Made by a program: the position numbers and the translations under genes | Notes under the pieces: generated by a model | What the model was told of the DNA's origin: nothing | The model's input: only the letters and a program-made list of their open reading frames with translations | Databases searched by the model: none | Shown here: positions 44,108-51,123 of the stretch, in pieces | Layout of the letters: each line of letters opens with the position of its first letter | Numbering within the stretch: the stretch's first letter is position 1 | Source of the DNA: DASUPK01 sp963819715 | GTDB taxonomy: Bacteria > Actinomycetota > Thermoleophilia > Solirubrobacterales > 70-9 | Reading direction: 5' to 3' | Length of the DNA: 64,000 nt | Assembly (NCBI GenBank): GCA_963819715.1 | Contig: CAWFXE010000001.1 | Location: forward strand, 124,001-188,000

Positions 44108-44817
44108 GCCAGCTCCTCCACGACGCCCAGGCAGTAGTCGTAGCGCCCGATCGTCTCGGGAGAGTGGCTGTCCGTGCTGAGCAGGATCGGCACACCTGCA
44201 TCGCGGAACGGACGCAGCGTGCGAGCGGACGGACAGCGCCAGCGCTCATCGACCTCGATCGAGGCGCCCGCATCCGCGGCGGCGGCTGCGAGACGCTCGA
44301 GCGCGTCGGCGGGCACGATGTCCTCATCGACGCCGATCTTCGGCAGCACGCTGAAGAGGTGGGCGATGACGACGTTGGGGTGACGGCCGGCCGCGTTCAC
44401 GGTCGCGGTCACGATCGATTCGACGACGGAGGCCGGGTCGGTCCCTCCATCGGCGATCGCGATTCGCACGGCCGCCGGATCCGCCGGGCCGTCATCGAGG
44501 GGGACGCGGTGATCGGCCGCGTAGATCCGGTCGACTCCGTCGATGTCCGGCGGCAGGTCGAGCTCACCGGAGGTGTCGAGGATCTTGGCCTCGACGCCGC
44601 TGCGGACCTCGACTTTGGTGCCGCCGGCGAGCTCGCGCACCTCCGCCGCGAATGAGCTCACCCAGTCGGTGTCGCGGCGCACGTGGTCGACGCAGGTCAG
44701 GGCGGCGAGGCCGGCGCGCTCCGCCTGGACGATGTTCTCGGCAACAGTCCCCACCCCATCCGAGTAGGTCGAGTGAACGTGCATGTCCTGGTCGCCCGTC
44801 GGGAGCGTGACGCTCAC
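44104..44817 (-). CDS. PHP-domain metal-dependent phosphoesterase
   Basis: A 237-residue protein from a GTG at 44817 that overlaps the ATP-grasp stop (GTGA). The PHP metal-binding motifs are intact: MHVHSTYSDGVGTV near the start, ALTCVDHVRRD, a central VRSGVEAKILD, VVIAHLFSVLP and the end LLSTDSHSPETIGR. Domain family members hydrolyse phosphomonoesters, including histidinol phosphate, and act in polymer regulation (YwqE/CpsB tyrosine phosphatases). Here the neighbour is a glycan synthase; substrate unknown. Confidence 0.87.
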   Translation of the reverse strand: MSVTLPTGDQDMHVHSTYSDGVGTVAENIVQAERAGLAALTCVDHVRRDTDWVSSFAAEVRELAGGTKVEVRSGVEAKILDTSGELDLPPDIDGVDRIYAADHRVPLDDGPADPAAVRIAIADGGTDPASVVESIVTATVNAAGRHPNVVIAHLFSVLPKIGVDEDIVPADALERLAAAAADAGASIEVDERWRCPSARTLRPFRDAGVPILLSTDSHSPETIGRYDYCLGVVEELA

Positions 44818-45830
44818 GAGGTCACCGCCTCGGCTCCGGCCTGTCTCTCCAGGGCGGCGAGCTCGTCGACGTCGACGGAAACGTCCTCGAAGACCCGCGT
44901 CATCGCGACGTCGCGGAAGGGAATCGGGCCCGCCGGAATGCTCTCGCCGAGCAGCTCCCCGAGCGCCAGTCGCGGCATGTTCACGCCGCTCGCGAGGGTC
45001 AGCGGCATGGTCCCCGGGAAACGAGGATTGATCTCGATCAGACGGGGCGTGCCCCGGGCGTCTCGCATCACCTGGACGTTCGCGACACCGGTCAGGCCGG
45101 CCACCTCCACCGCCCGGGCGCCAATCGATTCGAGTTCGTCGTCGTGAACGGTCCGGCTGGTGATGGCGATCCCGGAGTCGACCCGCAGCCGTTCGCGCGG
45201 GACCACGGCGCGGACCTCGCCCGCCGAGGTGGCCAGGACGTCGAGCGAGTACTCCGGGCCGGGCAGGTGCTCCTGGACCAGCAGCGAGCGGTCGCGCACC
45301 CCCCCGAGGGCATCCCACGAGTCGACTCGCCGAACACCGCGCGAGCCGCTGCCCACCCTGGGCTTGAGGAGGACCGGCAGCTCGAAGGCGGCGGGGTCGA
45401 AATCCTCATCCAGCGGAGCTGAGCGCGGAATCGGCACGGAGCCGTCCGCGACCTGCATCAGGCCCCACTTGTCGAGGCAGCGCCGCAGCGCCCTCGTCGG
45501 CGCCACAAGGACGGAGGTGCCGGCCTCGGCGAGCTGATCGCGACTCTCGGCCATCGGGACGAGCTCTGAGTCCACGGTCGGAACGACGACGTCGACCTGG
45601 CGATCCCGGCAGACCTCGATCACCACATCGGCGAATCCCGGATCGTCGCCGCGGGGAAGCAGAATCCGGTGCTCCCGGTCCACGAGGAAAAGGCCCGGCG
45701 CGTGGGGATCGATGTCGGCGGAGAGGAAGTCCAGCGGCTCGCTCCGGAGCGCGCGCATGAACGAGTACCCGGAGGGCCCCCCGGTGCCGGTCACCAGAAT
45801 CCGCGGTCTGCGTCCGTTACCAGCTGGCAT
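44814..45830 (-). CDS. ATP-grasp carboxylate-amine ligase
   Basis: A 338-residue protein from ATG at 45830 (a longer start at 45869 would overlap the previous gene more). It opens with RPRILVTGTGGPSGYSFMRA, a Rossmann-like preATP-grasp domain, then LPVLLKPRVGSGSRGVRRVD (ATP-binding loop), LLVQEHLPGPEYSLDVL and the Mg-binding RLIEINPRFPGTMPL. Such enzymes form amide or peptide bonds between a carboxylate and an amine via an acyl-phosphate. In this operon an amino-acid addition to an amino sugar exposed by the PIG-L deacetylase is a plausible inference. Confidence 0.87.
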   Translation of the reverse strand: MPAGNGRRPRILVTGTGGPSGYSFMRALRSEPLDFLSADIDPHAPGLFLVDREHRILLPRGDDPGFADVVIEVCRDRQVDVVVPTVDSELVPMAESRDQLAEAGTSVLVAPTRALRRCLDKWGLMQVADGSVPIPRSAPLDEDFDPAAFELPVLLKPRVGSGSRGVRRVDSWDALGGVRDRSLLVQEHLPGPEYSLDVLATSAGEVRAVVPRERLRVDSGIAITSRTVHDDELESIGARAVEVAGLTGVANVQVMRDARGTPRLIEINPRFPGTMPLTLASGVNMPRLALGELLGESIPAGPIPFRDVAMTRVFEDVSVDVDELAALERQAGAEAVTS

Positions 45831-46926
45831 GGAGGCTGGTCTCGCCGCCGTGCTCCACCATGCCGTCACCCTGTGCGGCGCCGCTCGGGACGATGTCCCC
45901 CTCGCGGATCACCTCGAGCGGCTCGGCGTACAGGGATGTCGCGAACCGGCCCCAGTAGCGGGCGGTCGCGTTGAGCAGGTCAGGCGCGAGGTATTGGCGG
46001 ATTGTGGTCTGCGACTCGAAGGCGCCAATCGCCTCGATCTTGCGCTCGAGCACGTCGTCGATCGAGATGAACCGGCTGGGCCGGAACTCCACCGTCGTGG
46101 ACGGGGTCTGGTACGCGTAGATCCTCGGGACGCGGCGGCCGGCCACCAGGCTGGCGTTGTGAGCGACGCGGTGATCCTGGTGGACGTCGCGGGCGCTGTG
46201 GGTGTAGATCGTCGTCGGCTTCACTCGCTCGACGATCTCCGAAATGGCACGGACGGTCTCGCCGTTCTCCGCAATGGCCGTGTCCGCGAGGTCGAGCATG
46301 TGCAGCTGGGCCGACATCAGCTCGGCGGCCCGCTCCGACTCAGCAGCGCGGACCTGCGCGTCGCCGCCGGCCTCGCCGCTCGTCAGGGTCAGCAGGTGGA
46401 CGTCGTGACCGACGCCGCTGTGCCGCAGGAGGACGCCGCCGCAGCCGATCTCGACGTCGTCGGGATGCGAACCGATCGCCAGCACGGTCTCGTGTGGGCG
46501 CCTCAGCTCACGGTTGAAGCGATCTGACTGGATCGCCTTGCGTACCTTGGAGCGGAACTCCTCCGGGTCGAACGGCTTCGAGATGTAGTCCACCGCCCCG
46601 GCCCGGATGGCGGTGACGGCGTAATCGAAGTTCTCCTTCGCACTGACCACGATCGCCATCAGCTGTGGGTATCTCGACTTGGCGAGCTCGAGCAGCTCCA
46701 GCCCGTTCATCCCCGGCAGCTCGACGTCGACGAGGATCAGGTTCCACTCCCCGTCGAGCAGCAGCTCCAGAGCGTCCTCCCCGTTCGTCGCGACGCTCAC
46801 GTCGCCCACGTCGGCGAGCGTGCGTCGAATCAGCTCGGCGACGACCTCGCCGTCCTCCACGAGCAGAATGCGCGGTTTCTCTTCGCCGATGAACATGGGC
46901 CGAACGGTCCTCTCCCGCGAGGACAC
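45817..46926 (-). CDS. Response-regulator receiver fused to a PIG-L/LmbE deacetylase
   Basis: A 369-residue single chain. Residues 18-130 are a complete REC domain: acidic pair in LLVEDGEV, phospho-acceptor Asp67 in ILVDVELPGMNG, Ser95 in VVSAKEN and Lys117 in YISKPFDP. Residues 145-345 are a zinc N-deacetylase of the PIG-L family with AIGSHPDDVEIGCGG (153-164) and THSARDVHQDHRVA (243-255). PIG-L enzymes remove N-acetyl groups from GlcNAc glycoconjugates. All key residues look intact, so activity gated by phosphorylation is plausible. Translation may start at 46896 (MFIGEEKP) instead. No kinase is adjacent. Confidence 0.92.
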   Translation of the reverse strand: MSSRERTVRPMFIGEEKPRILLVEDGEVVAELIRRTLADVGDVSVATNGEDALELLLDGEWNLILVDVELPGMNGLELLELAKSRYPQLMAIVVSAKENFDYAVTAIRAGAVDYISKPFDPEEFRSKVRKAIQSDRFNRELRRPHETVLAIGSHPDDVEIGCGGVLLRHSGVGHDVHLLTLTSGEAGGDAQVRAAESERAAELMSAQLHMLDLADTAIAENGETVRAISEIVERVKPTTIYTHSARDVHQDHRVAHNASLVAGRRVPRIYAYQTPSTTVEFRPSRFISIDDVLERKIEAIGAFESQTTIRQYLAPDLLNATARYWGRFATSLYAEPLEVIREGDIVPSGAAQGDGMVEHGGETSLHASW

Positions 46927-46988
46927 GCCTACCTCATCGGCAAATCCACACCTGAACTAGAGCCCGGCGTGCGTAGAAATCCGCAGTC

Positions 46989-47858
46989 CTACTTGAGCTT
47001 GAAGGCTCGGATTCGGTCGCGATGCGCGGCTTCGTCACGGGAGTAGACCCCGTGGGCCAGCGCCTGGACGAGTCCCATCAGCGCCGCGTTGGAGCGGATG
47101 TAGGAAGGCCCATTCGAGCTGTAGTAGAGCATTAGCTCCGAGTGCTCCGCGACATCCGAGAGCGTCGCGTCGGTGATCGACATGGTCCGGGCGCGGCGGT
47201 GGCGGGCGAGCTTCAGGGCCCGCAGGATCAGCGGATGAGCGCGCCCCGCGGTCAGCACGACCAGCAGGGTGTCCTCGTCCATCCGGGAGAGCTTCTGGAT
47301 GTTGTCCTGGCTCGGCGAGGCGACGATCTCCGCGCGCACGTCGAGCAGTCCGAGCAGGTGGCGGAGATAGCTCGCGAAGAACGCCATCTGCTCCACCCCC
47401 ACGATCAGCACGCGCCTGGAGGTCGCGAGTGCCGAGACGGACGCCTCGATCTGCTCGCGGGTCAGGCTGCGGGCCGTCTCCTCGATGTTCGAGTAGTCCG
47501 CGCCCAGCGAGGCCTCGAACTCTGAGTGGTCGAAGTTGAACAGGGCCGCGGCGCCGCTTCCGCCGTTGCCGTTCGGCTGACCCTCGGCGACCTTGTGGCG
47601 GTACTCCTCGATCGCTGCCTGCTGCAGCTCGGGATAACCGTCGAAGCCAAGGGCCTGGGAGAAGCGGACGACCGTGGAGGAAGAGGTGTTTGCCCGGCGC
47701 GCGAGCTCCTCGGCCGTCTGGAAGGCCGCCTCATCGAGGTGATCGACGATGTAGCGGGCTACGTCCTTCTGGGAGCGGGAGAAGTCGTCGAACCGCTCGG
47801 TGATGAAGTCCGAGAGGCTCTTGCGAGCGGGATGAGTCTTTGTCGCGGTCCGTGCCAC
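46989..47858 (-). CDS. RpiR/MurR-family transcriptional regulator with SIS domain
   Basis: A 289-residue repressor-type protein from a GTG at 47858. The N-terminal helix-turn-helix (AEELARRANTSSSTVVRFSQ) is the RpiR type, and the C-terminal sugar-isomerase (SIS) domain has VLIVGVEQMAFFASYLRHLL, the usual phosphosugar pocket. These regulators bind amino-sugar phosphates such as GlcNAc-6-P or MurNAc-6-P. It lies 62 bases upstream of the REC-PIG-L operon on the same strand and could control it. Confidence 0.9.
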   Translation of the reverse strand: MARTATKTHPARKSLSDFITERFDDFSRSQKDVARYIVDHLDEAAFQTAEELARRANTSSSTVVRFSQALGFDGYPELQQAAIEEYRHKVAEGQPNGNGGSGAAALFNFDHSEFEASLGADYSNIEETARSLTREQIEASVSALATSRRVLIVGVEQMAFFASYLRHLLGLLDVRAEIVASPSQDNIQKLSRMDEDTLLVVLTAGRAHPLILRALKLARHRRARTMSITDATLSDVAEHSELMLYYSSNGPSYIRSNAALMGLVQALAHGVYSRDEAAHRDRIRAFKLK

Positions 47859-47910
47859 GGGCGATGATTTCGCTGCCCGCGTGGGTTTCCCTTCTCGACT
47901 TTCTCGGGAA

Positions 47911-48318
47911 ATGTGCTTGGATCGTCGCGTGAGCCTCGACGGGCAGCTCCGCCGGACCAACCGAAACATGATCGCGTTCGACCTTCTGCTCGGGTCGGGA
48001 GCGTTGTTCGCGCCCTCCCAGACGCTCCGCGTTCTGGGTCACGACGAGCCGTCCGATGACGCCAAGGAGCTCTTTCGCCGCTGTGGCCCGATCTGGCTCA
48101 CATTCGCTGCGGCCCACCTGGTGGCCTATCGCCGCAACCGCCCGAAGGACTGGTGGGCACTCTCCTGGCTGCGCGGCACCGAGCTCGCGACCGACATCAT
48201 CTGGTCGCGCTCCCCCGCGTTCTCCCGGCCCGGCGCCCGCGCGGGGCTATGGTTCGCCGGCCTCAGCAATCTGGCGATGACGCTCGGGTTCGCGTACCTG
48301 TCCGAGACCGAGTCCTAG
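47911..48318 (+). CDS. Hypothetical membrane protein
   Basis: A 135-residue protein from ATG at 47911 (alternative GTG at 47929). About three hydrophobic segments: FDLLLGSGALFAPSQTLRVL, PIWLTFAAAHLVAYRRN and AGLWFAGLSNLAMTLGFAYL, with WWALSWLRGTELATDIIWSR between, suggesting a small helical membrane protein. It is divergent from the RpiR gene and its start overlaps the upstream edge of that gene. No known family. Confidence 0.65.
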   Translation: MCLDRRVSLDGQLRRTNRNMIAFDLLLGSGALFAPSQTLRVLGHDEPSDDAKELFRRCGPIWLTFAAAHLVAYRRNRPKDWWALSWLRGTELATDIIWSRSPAFSRPGARAGLWFAGLSNLAMTLGFAYLSETES

Positions 48319-48327
48319 CGGCTCGGC

Positions 48328-48801
48328 TCAGACAGCCTTCGCGCTCGCGCTGCAGACCTTGAAGCCGAGGGAGTCTGCCAGCCTTCGCCGCTCGGGGGCG
48401 CTCTTTACGACCGCCGCCTGAGCCTCGCCGTATCCCTTGGAGTGCTGGTTCTCGGCTGCATCCTGACCCTTCTTCATCTGGTCGATGGCGCGGCCGCGGG
48501 CGTCGAGATAGATCTCGAGCGGCGTCCGCAGCGCATCCGGTGGCTCGAGAGCGTCGATCGCCGAGCTGGCGCTCTCGGCGACCTGAATCAGCTCCCTCGT
48601 CTGAGCCGCAGCGTCGGAGGCATTGGCCGGCGCGGTGGCCTGGATCTGCTCGAACTTGGTCTGTTCGGTGCGACAGGCCTCGTCGGCCTTCCGGTCGAGC
48701 TCCGCGGCGCTCACCTGCTGCTTGCCGCCGCCGCAGCCGGCGCCAAGCGCCCCGATGAGGAGCGTCGGGAGGACCAGGGAGAGCCGGCGGCGACGGTTCA
48801 T
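48328..48801 (-). CDS. Lipoprotein
   Basis: A 157-residue exported protein with a lipobox: MNRRRRLSLVLPTLLIGALG followed by AGCGGG, so Cys23 should be lipid-modified. The mature part is helical and alanine-rich, with two more cysteines (DEACRTEQ; KVCSASAK), and a repeated heptad-like middle (AAQTRELIQVAESASSAIDA). Unknown function; the two cysteines may form a disulfide. Stop lies nine bases from the convergent small membrane protein gene. Confidence 0.8.
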   Translation of the reverse strand: MNRRRRLSLVLPTLLIGALGAGCGGGKQQVSAAELDRKADEACRTEQTKFEQIQATAPANASDAAAQTRELIQVAESASSAIDALEPPDALRTPLEIYLDARGRAIDQMKKGQDAAENQHSKGYGEAQAAVVKSAPERRRLADSLGFKVCSASAKAV

Positions 48802-48853
48802 CTGGACGGGCACTCTAGCCCGGCCGATCCAGATGCTTGAATAAGGACACCAG

Positions 48854-48916
48854 AGAAAGGAGGTGGTCCTACTGAATTCATTGCTTGACGGGACTCTGGA
48901 GGTGCAGGGCCGCTAG
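48854..48916 (+). other. Extended anti-SD match followed by a micro-ORF
   Basis: AGAAAGGAGGTGGTCC (48854-48869) complements the 3' end of 16S rRNA (UCUUUCCUCC...) over the full SD core with one mismatch near its end. It is followed, eight bases after AGGAGG, by a CTG-initiated 14-codon frame (NSLLDGTLEVQGR) ending TAG at 48914-48916; a GTG overlapping the SD (48863) is in frame. A stem CCAGAG/CTCTGG brackets the region (48850-48899). The rest of 48802-49065 holds no recognisable gene. Confidence 0.45.
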
Positions 48917-49065
48917 GTCCGGGCGCTGTAGGGCCCAAGGGGCCGGTTGGCGGCGACGCGGCTGCCAAGCGGAATCCAACCCGGGCACCGGCGAGCGAAC
49001 GGAGGTGGGAGCTGTCCCGCCCCACCGCGAATCCAAAGCTCGTTTCAGAACCGCGTTTCGAATCG

Positions 49066-49097
49066 CGAAGGGCCGCCTCGCAGGAGGCGGCCCTTCG
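49066..49097 (-). terminator. Hairpin after the coiled-coil membrane protein gene
   Basis: A 14-bp perfect stem CGAAGGGCCGCCTC / GAGGCGGCCCTTCG with a 4-base loop lies 19 bases past the stop of the minus-strand gene at 49116-49493. No T-run follows on either strand, so it may act in both directions or stabilise the 3' end. Confidence 0.6.
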
Positions 49098-49115
49098 TCG
49101 TTCGGGGATTGAGGA

Positions 49116-49493
49116 CTAGCCGCCCAGGTTGCTGACCCTGGTGTCGATCTTGTCGACCTGGTTCTGCAGGTTCTTGATGTCCGTCGCCTGCGTCGCGGTC
49201 GTCGTGTTCAGGGTGTTGATGCTCGTCTGGATCGCGTTCATCGAGGTGCGCAGTGTGCGCAGCTGCTTGTCGACGCTGGTGGCCGTCTCGGCCGCCTTTG
49301 CGCCCTGGGCGTTGACCTGACCCTGCACCTGCGACGCCGTGGTGCCGAGCTGCTGCTCGAGCTGGGTCTTCGTCGCGTCGGCGATGTCCTGATCGCTCTT
49401 GTTGCCGTTCTTCGCGCTGATTCCGATCACGAGGCCGACGACGCCGACAACCAACGCCAGACCGGCCAGTATCAATGCGGTTCTTGGGTTCAT
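49116..49493 (-). CDS. Membrane-anchored coiled-coil protein
   Basis: A 125-residue protein with one N-terminal membrane helix (ALILAGLALVVGVVGLVIGI) and about 95 residues of predicted extracytoplasmic coiled coil, rich in Gln, Thr and Asn (TQLEQQLGTTASQVQGQVNA; LNTTTATQATDIKNLQNQVD). No catalytic motif. Could be a trimeric or dimeric surface stalk; unknown function. Confidence 0.75.
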   Translation of the reverse strand: MNPRTALILAGLALVVGVVGLVIGISAKNGNKSDQDIADATKTQLEQQLGTTASQVQGQVNAQGAKAAETATSVDKQLRTLRTSMNAIQTSINTLNTTTATQATDIKNLQNQVDKIDTRVSNLGG

Positions 49494-49591
49494 GCGGCGA
49501 ACCTAACCGCCGGATAGGACGGCTACCCGGAATGTCCAATTCTTGATTCCACGTTCGTCTCAGGGGCGACACTTCAACCAAGGAGGAAGCG

Positions 49592-49954
49592 ATGAAGTAC
49601 GTATTGCTGATCCATCAGGGGTCGGCCGCGGTTCCGGGCGACGACACCTGGAACGACCTCTCCGAAGATGAGCAGAAGCAGGTCTACGCGGACTACCAGA
49701 CGCTCAACCAAACGCCCGGCGTCACCCCGAACGACACTCGGCTCGACTTGCCGGAGACCGCGACAACGGTGAGGGTCGAGGACGACAAGACCCTGACAAC
49801 CGACGGGCCGTTCGTTTCCGTCAAGGAGGCTCTCGGTGGCTGGCTGACCTATGAGGCCGACGACCTCGACGCCGCGATCGAGCTCGCGTCGCGCATTCCG
49901 GCGGCCCGCATGGGCGGCGGGATCGAGATACGGCCGGTCGTTGAGGGGTACTAG
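49592..49954 (+). CDS. YCII/DGPF-domain protein
   Basis: A 120-residue protein with the family signature TDGPFVSVKEALGGW near 70-84 and the YCII core (MKYVLLIHQG at the start; YEADDLDAAIELASRIP). AAGGAGG precedes the ATG. DGPF proteins are the regular genomic partner of ECF42 sigma factors, which follow here immediately. Its biochemical role is not known. Confidence 0.9.
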   Translation: MKYVLLIHQGSAAVPGDDTWNDLSEDEQKQVYADYQTLNQTPGVTPNDTRLDLPETATTVRVEDDKTLTTDGPFVSVKEALGGWLTYEADDLDAAIELASRIPAARMGGGIEIRPVVEGY

Positions 49955-49956
49955 CG

Positions 49957-51123
49957 ATCCTCGACCAGGTCTTCCGAGACGAATGGGGCCGCGTCCTCGC
50001 CAGCCTGATCGGCTTCCTCGGCAGCTTCGAGCTTGCCGAGGAGGCCGCTCAGGAGGCGTTCGCGATCGCGGCCGAGCGCTGGCCGCGCGACGGGACGCCG
50101 GACAACCCGAGGGCCTGGCTCGTGACGACCGCGCGCAACAGGGCGATCGACCGAATCCGGCGAGACCGGACGCTGGCCGAAAAGACCAAGCTGCTCGACG
50201 TCCCGGACGCGGTGGAGGACGAGATGGATGAGGCGACGATCCCGGACGAGCGGCTCGAGCTGATCTTCACCTGCTGCCACCCGGCCCTGGCGCTCGAAGG
50301 CCAGGTCGCGCTGACGTTGCGGACGCTCGGCGGGCTCACCACCGAGGAGATCGCCCGGGCGTTCCTCGTACCGAAGGAGACCATGGCGAAGCGCCTGGTC
50401 CGCGCGAAGCACAAGATCGAGGCAGCCGGGATTCCGTTCCGCGTCCCCCCACCCCACCAGTTGCCGGACCGGCTCGCCGCCGTCCTGGCGGTCATCTATC
50501 TGATCTTCAACGAGGGCTACGGGGGCCGCGGCGAGCTGGCTGCCGAGGCGATCCGCATCGATCGGGCGCTCGTCGAGCTGATGCCCGATGAGCCGGAGGT
50601 CCACGGCCTGCTCGCGCTGATGCTGGCAAACGACGCCCGTAGCGAGGCGCGGTTCGCCGATGGCGAGCTGGTCCTCCTCAACGATCAGAACCGCGCCCTA
50701 TGGGATGGGAAGGAGATCGGGCTGGGCCGGACCGTCCTGGACCGGGCCCTGGCGCTGGGCGGACGAGGCCCCTACGTGCTGCAGGCGGCGATCGCGATCC
50801 TCCACACCGAGGAGGAGGTCGACTGGCCGCAGATCGCCGCCCTCTACGCCGAGCTCGCCCGGCTCACCGGCTCACCGGTCGTTGAGCTCAACCGGGCTGC
50901 CGCCATCGCCGAGGGCGGAGATCCCGAGGCGGCCCTGGCCCTCGCCGACAGCCTTGACCTGGACGGCTATCACTACCTCCACGCCACCCGGGCGGAGCTG
51001 CTGCGGCGCCTCGGTCGACGCGATGAAGCCCGCACCGCTTACGGACGTGCGCTCGACCTCGTCCACTCGGATACGGAGAGGCGCTTCCTCGAGGGCCGCC
51101 TGGCCGAGCTCAAAGCCCGGTGA
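49957..51123 (+). CDS. ECF42-type sigma factor with C-terminal TPR-like extension
   Basis: A group-specific extracytoplasmic-function sigma factor of about 388 residues. Region 2 is in VFRDEWGRVLASLIGFLGSF and RAWLVTTARNRAIDRIRRDR; region 4 in LTTEEIARAFLVPKETMAKR. A helical C-terminal extension of about 200 residues (ALALGGRGPYVLQAAIAILH and later repeats) defines ECF42. The coding frame opens two bases after the DGPF stop with no ATG, GTG or TTG; ATC at 49957 is in frame, and a TTG at 49941 would fit only with one skipped base. Its last 14 bases overlap the convergent DUF2252 gene. Confidence 0.88.
   Translation: MLDQVFRDEWGRVLASLIGFLGSFELAEEAAQEAFAIAAERWPRDGTPDNPRAWLVTTARNRAIDRIRRDRTLAEKTKLLDVPDAVEDEMDEATIPDERLELIFTCCHPALALEGQVALTLRTLGGLTTEEIARAFLVPKETMAKRLVRAKHKIEAAGIPFRVPPPHQLPDRLAAVLAVIYLIFNEGYGGRGELAAEAIRIDRALVELMPDEPEVHGLLALMLANDARSEARFADGELVLLNDQNRALWDGKEIGLGRTVLDRALALGGRGPYVLQAAIAILHTEEEVDWPQIAALYAELARLTGSPVVELNRAAAIAEGGDPEAALALADSLDLDGYHYLHATRAELLRRLGRRDEARTAYGRALDLVHSDTERRFLEGRLAELKAR

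Noticed and set aside
48885..49112. A 75-codon plus-strand frame between the lipoprotein and coiled-coil genes
   Set aside because: Very arginine- and glycine-rich, runs through a 14-bp terminator-like hairpin, and lacks a good ribosome site for its start; not supported as a gene.
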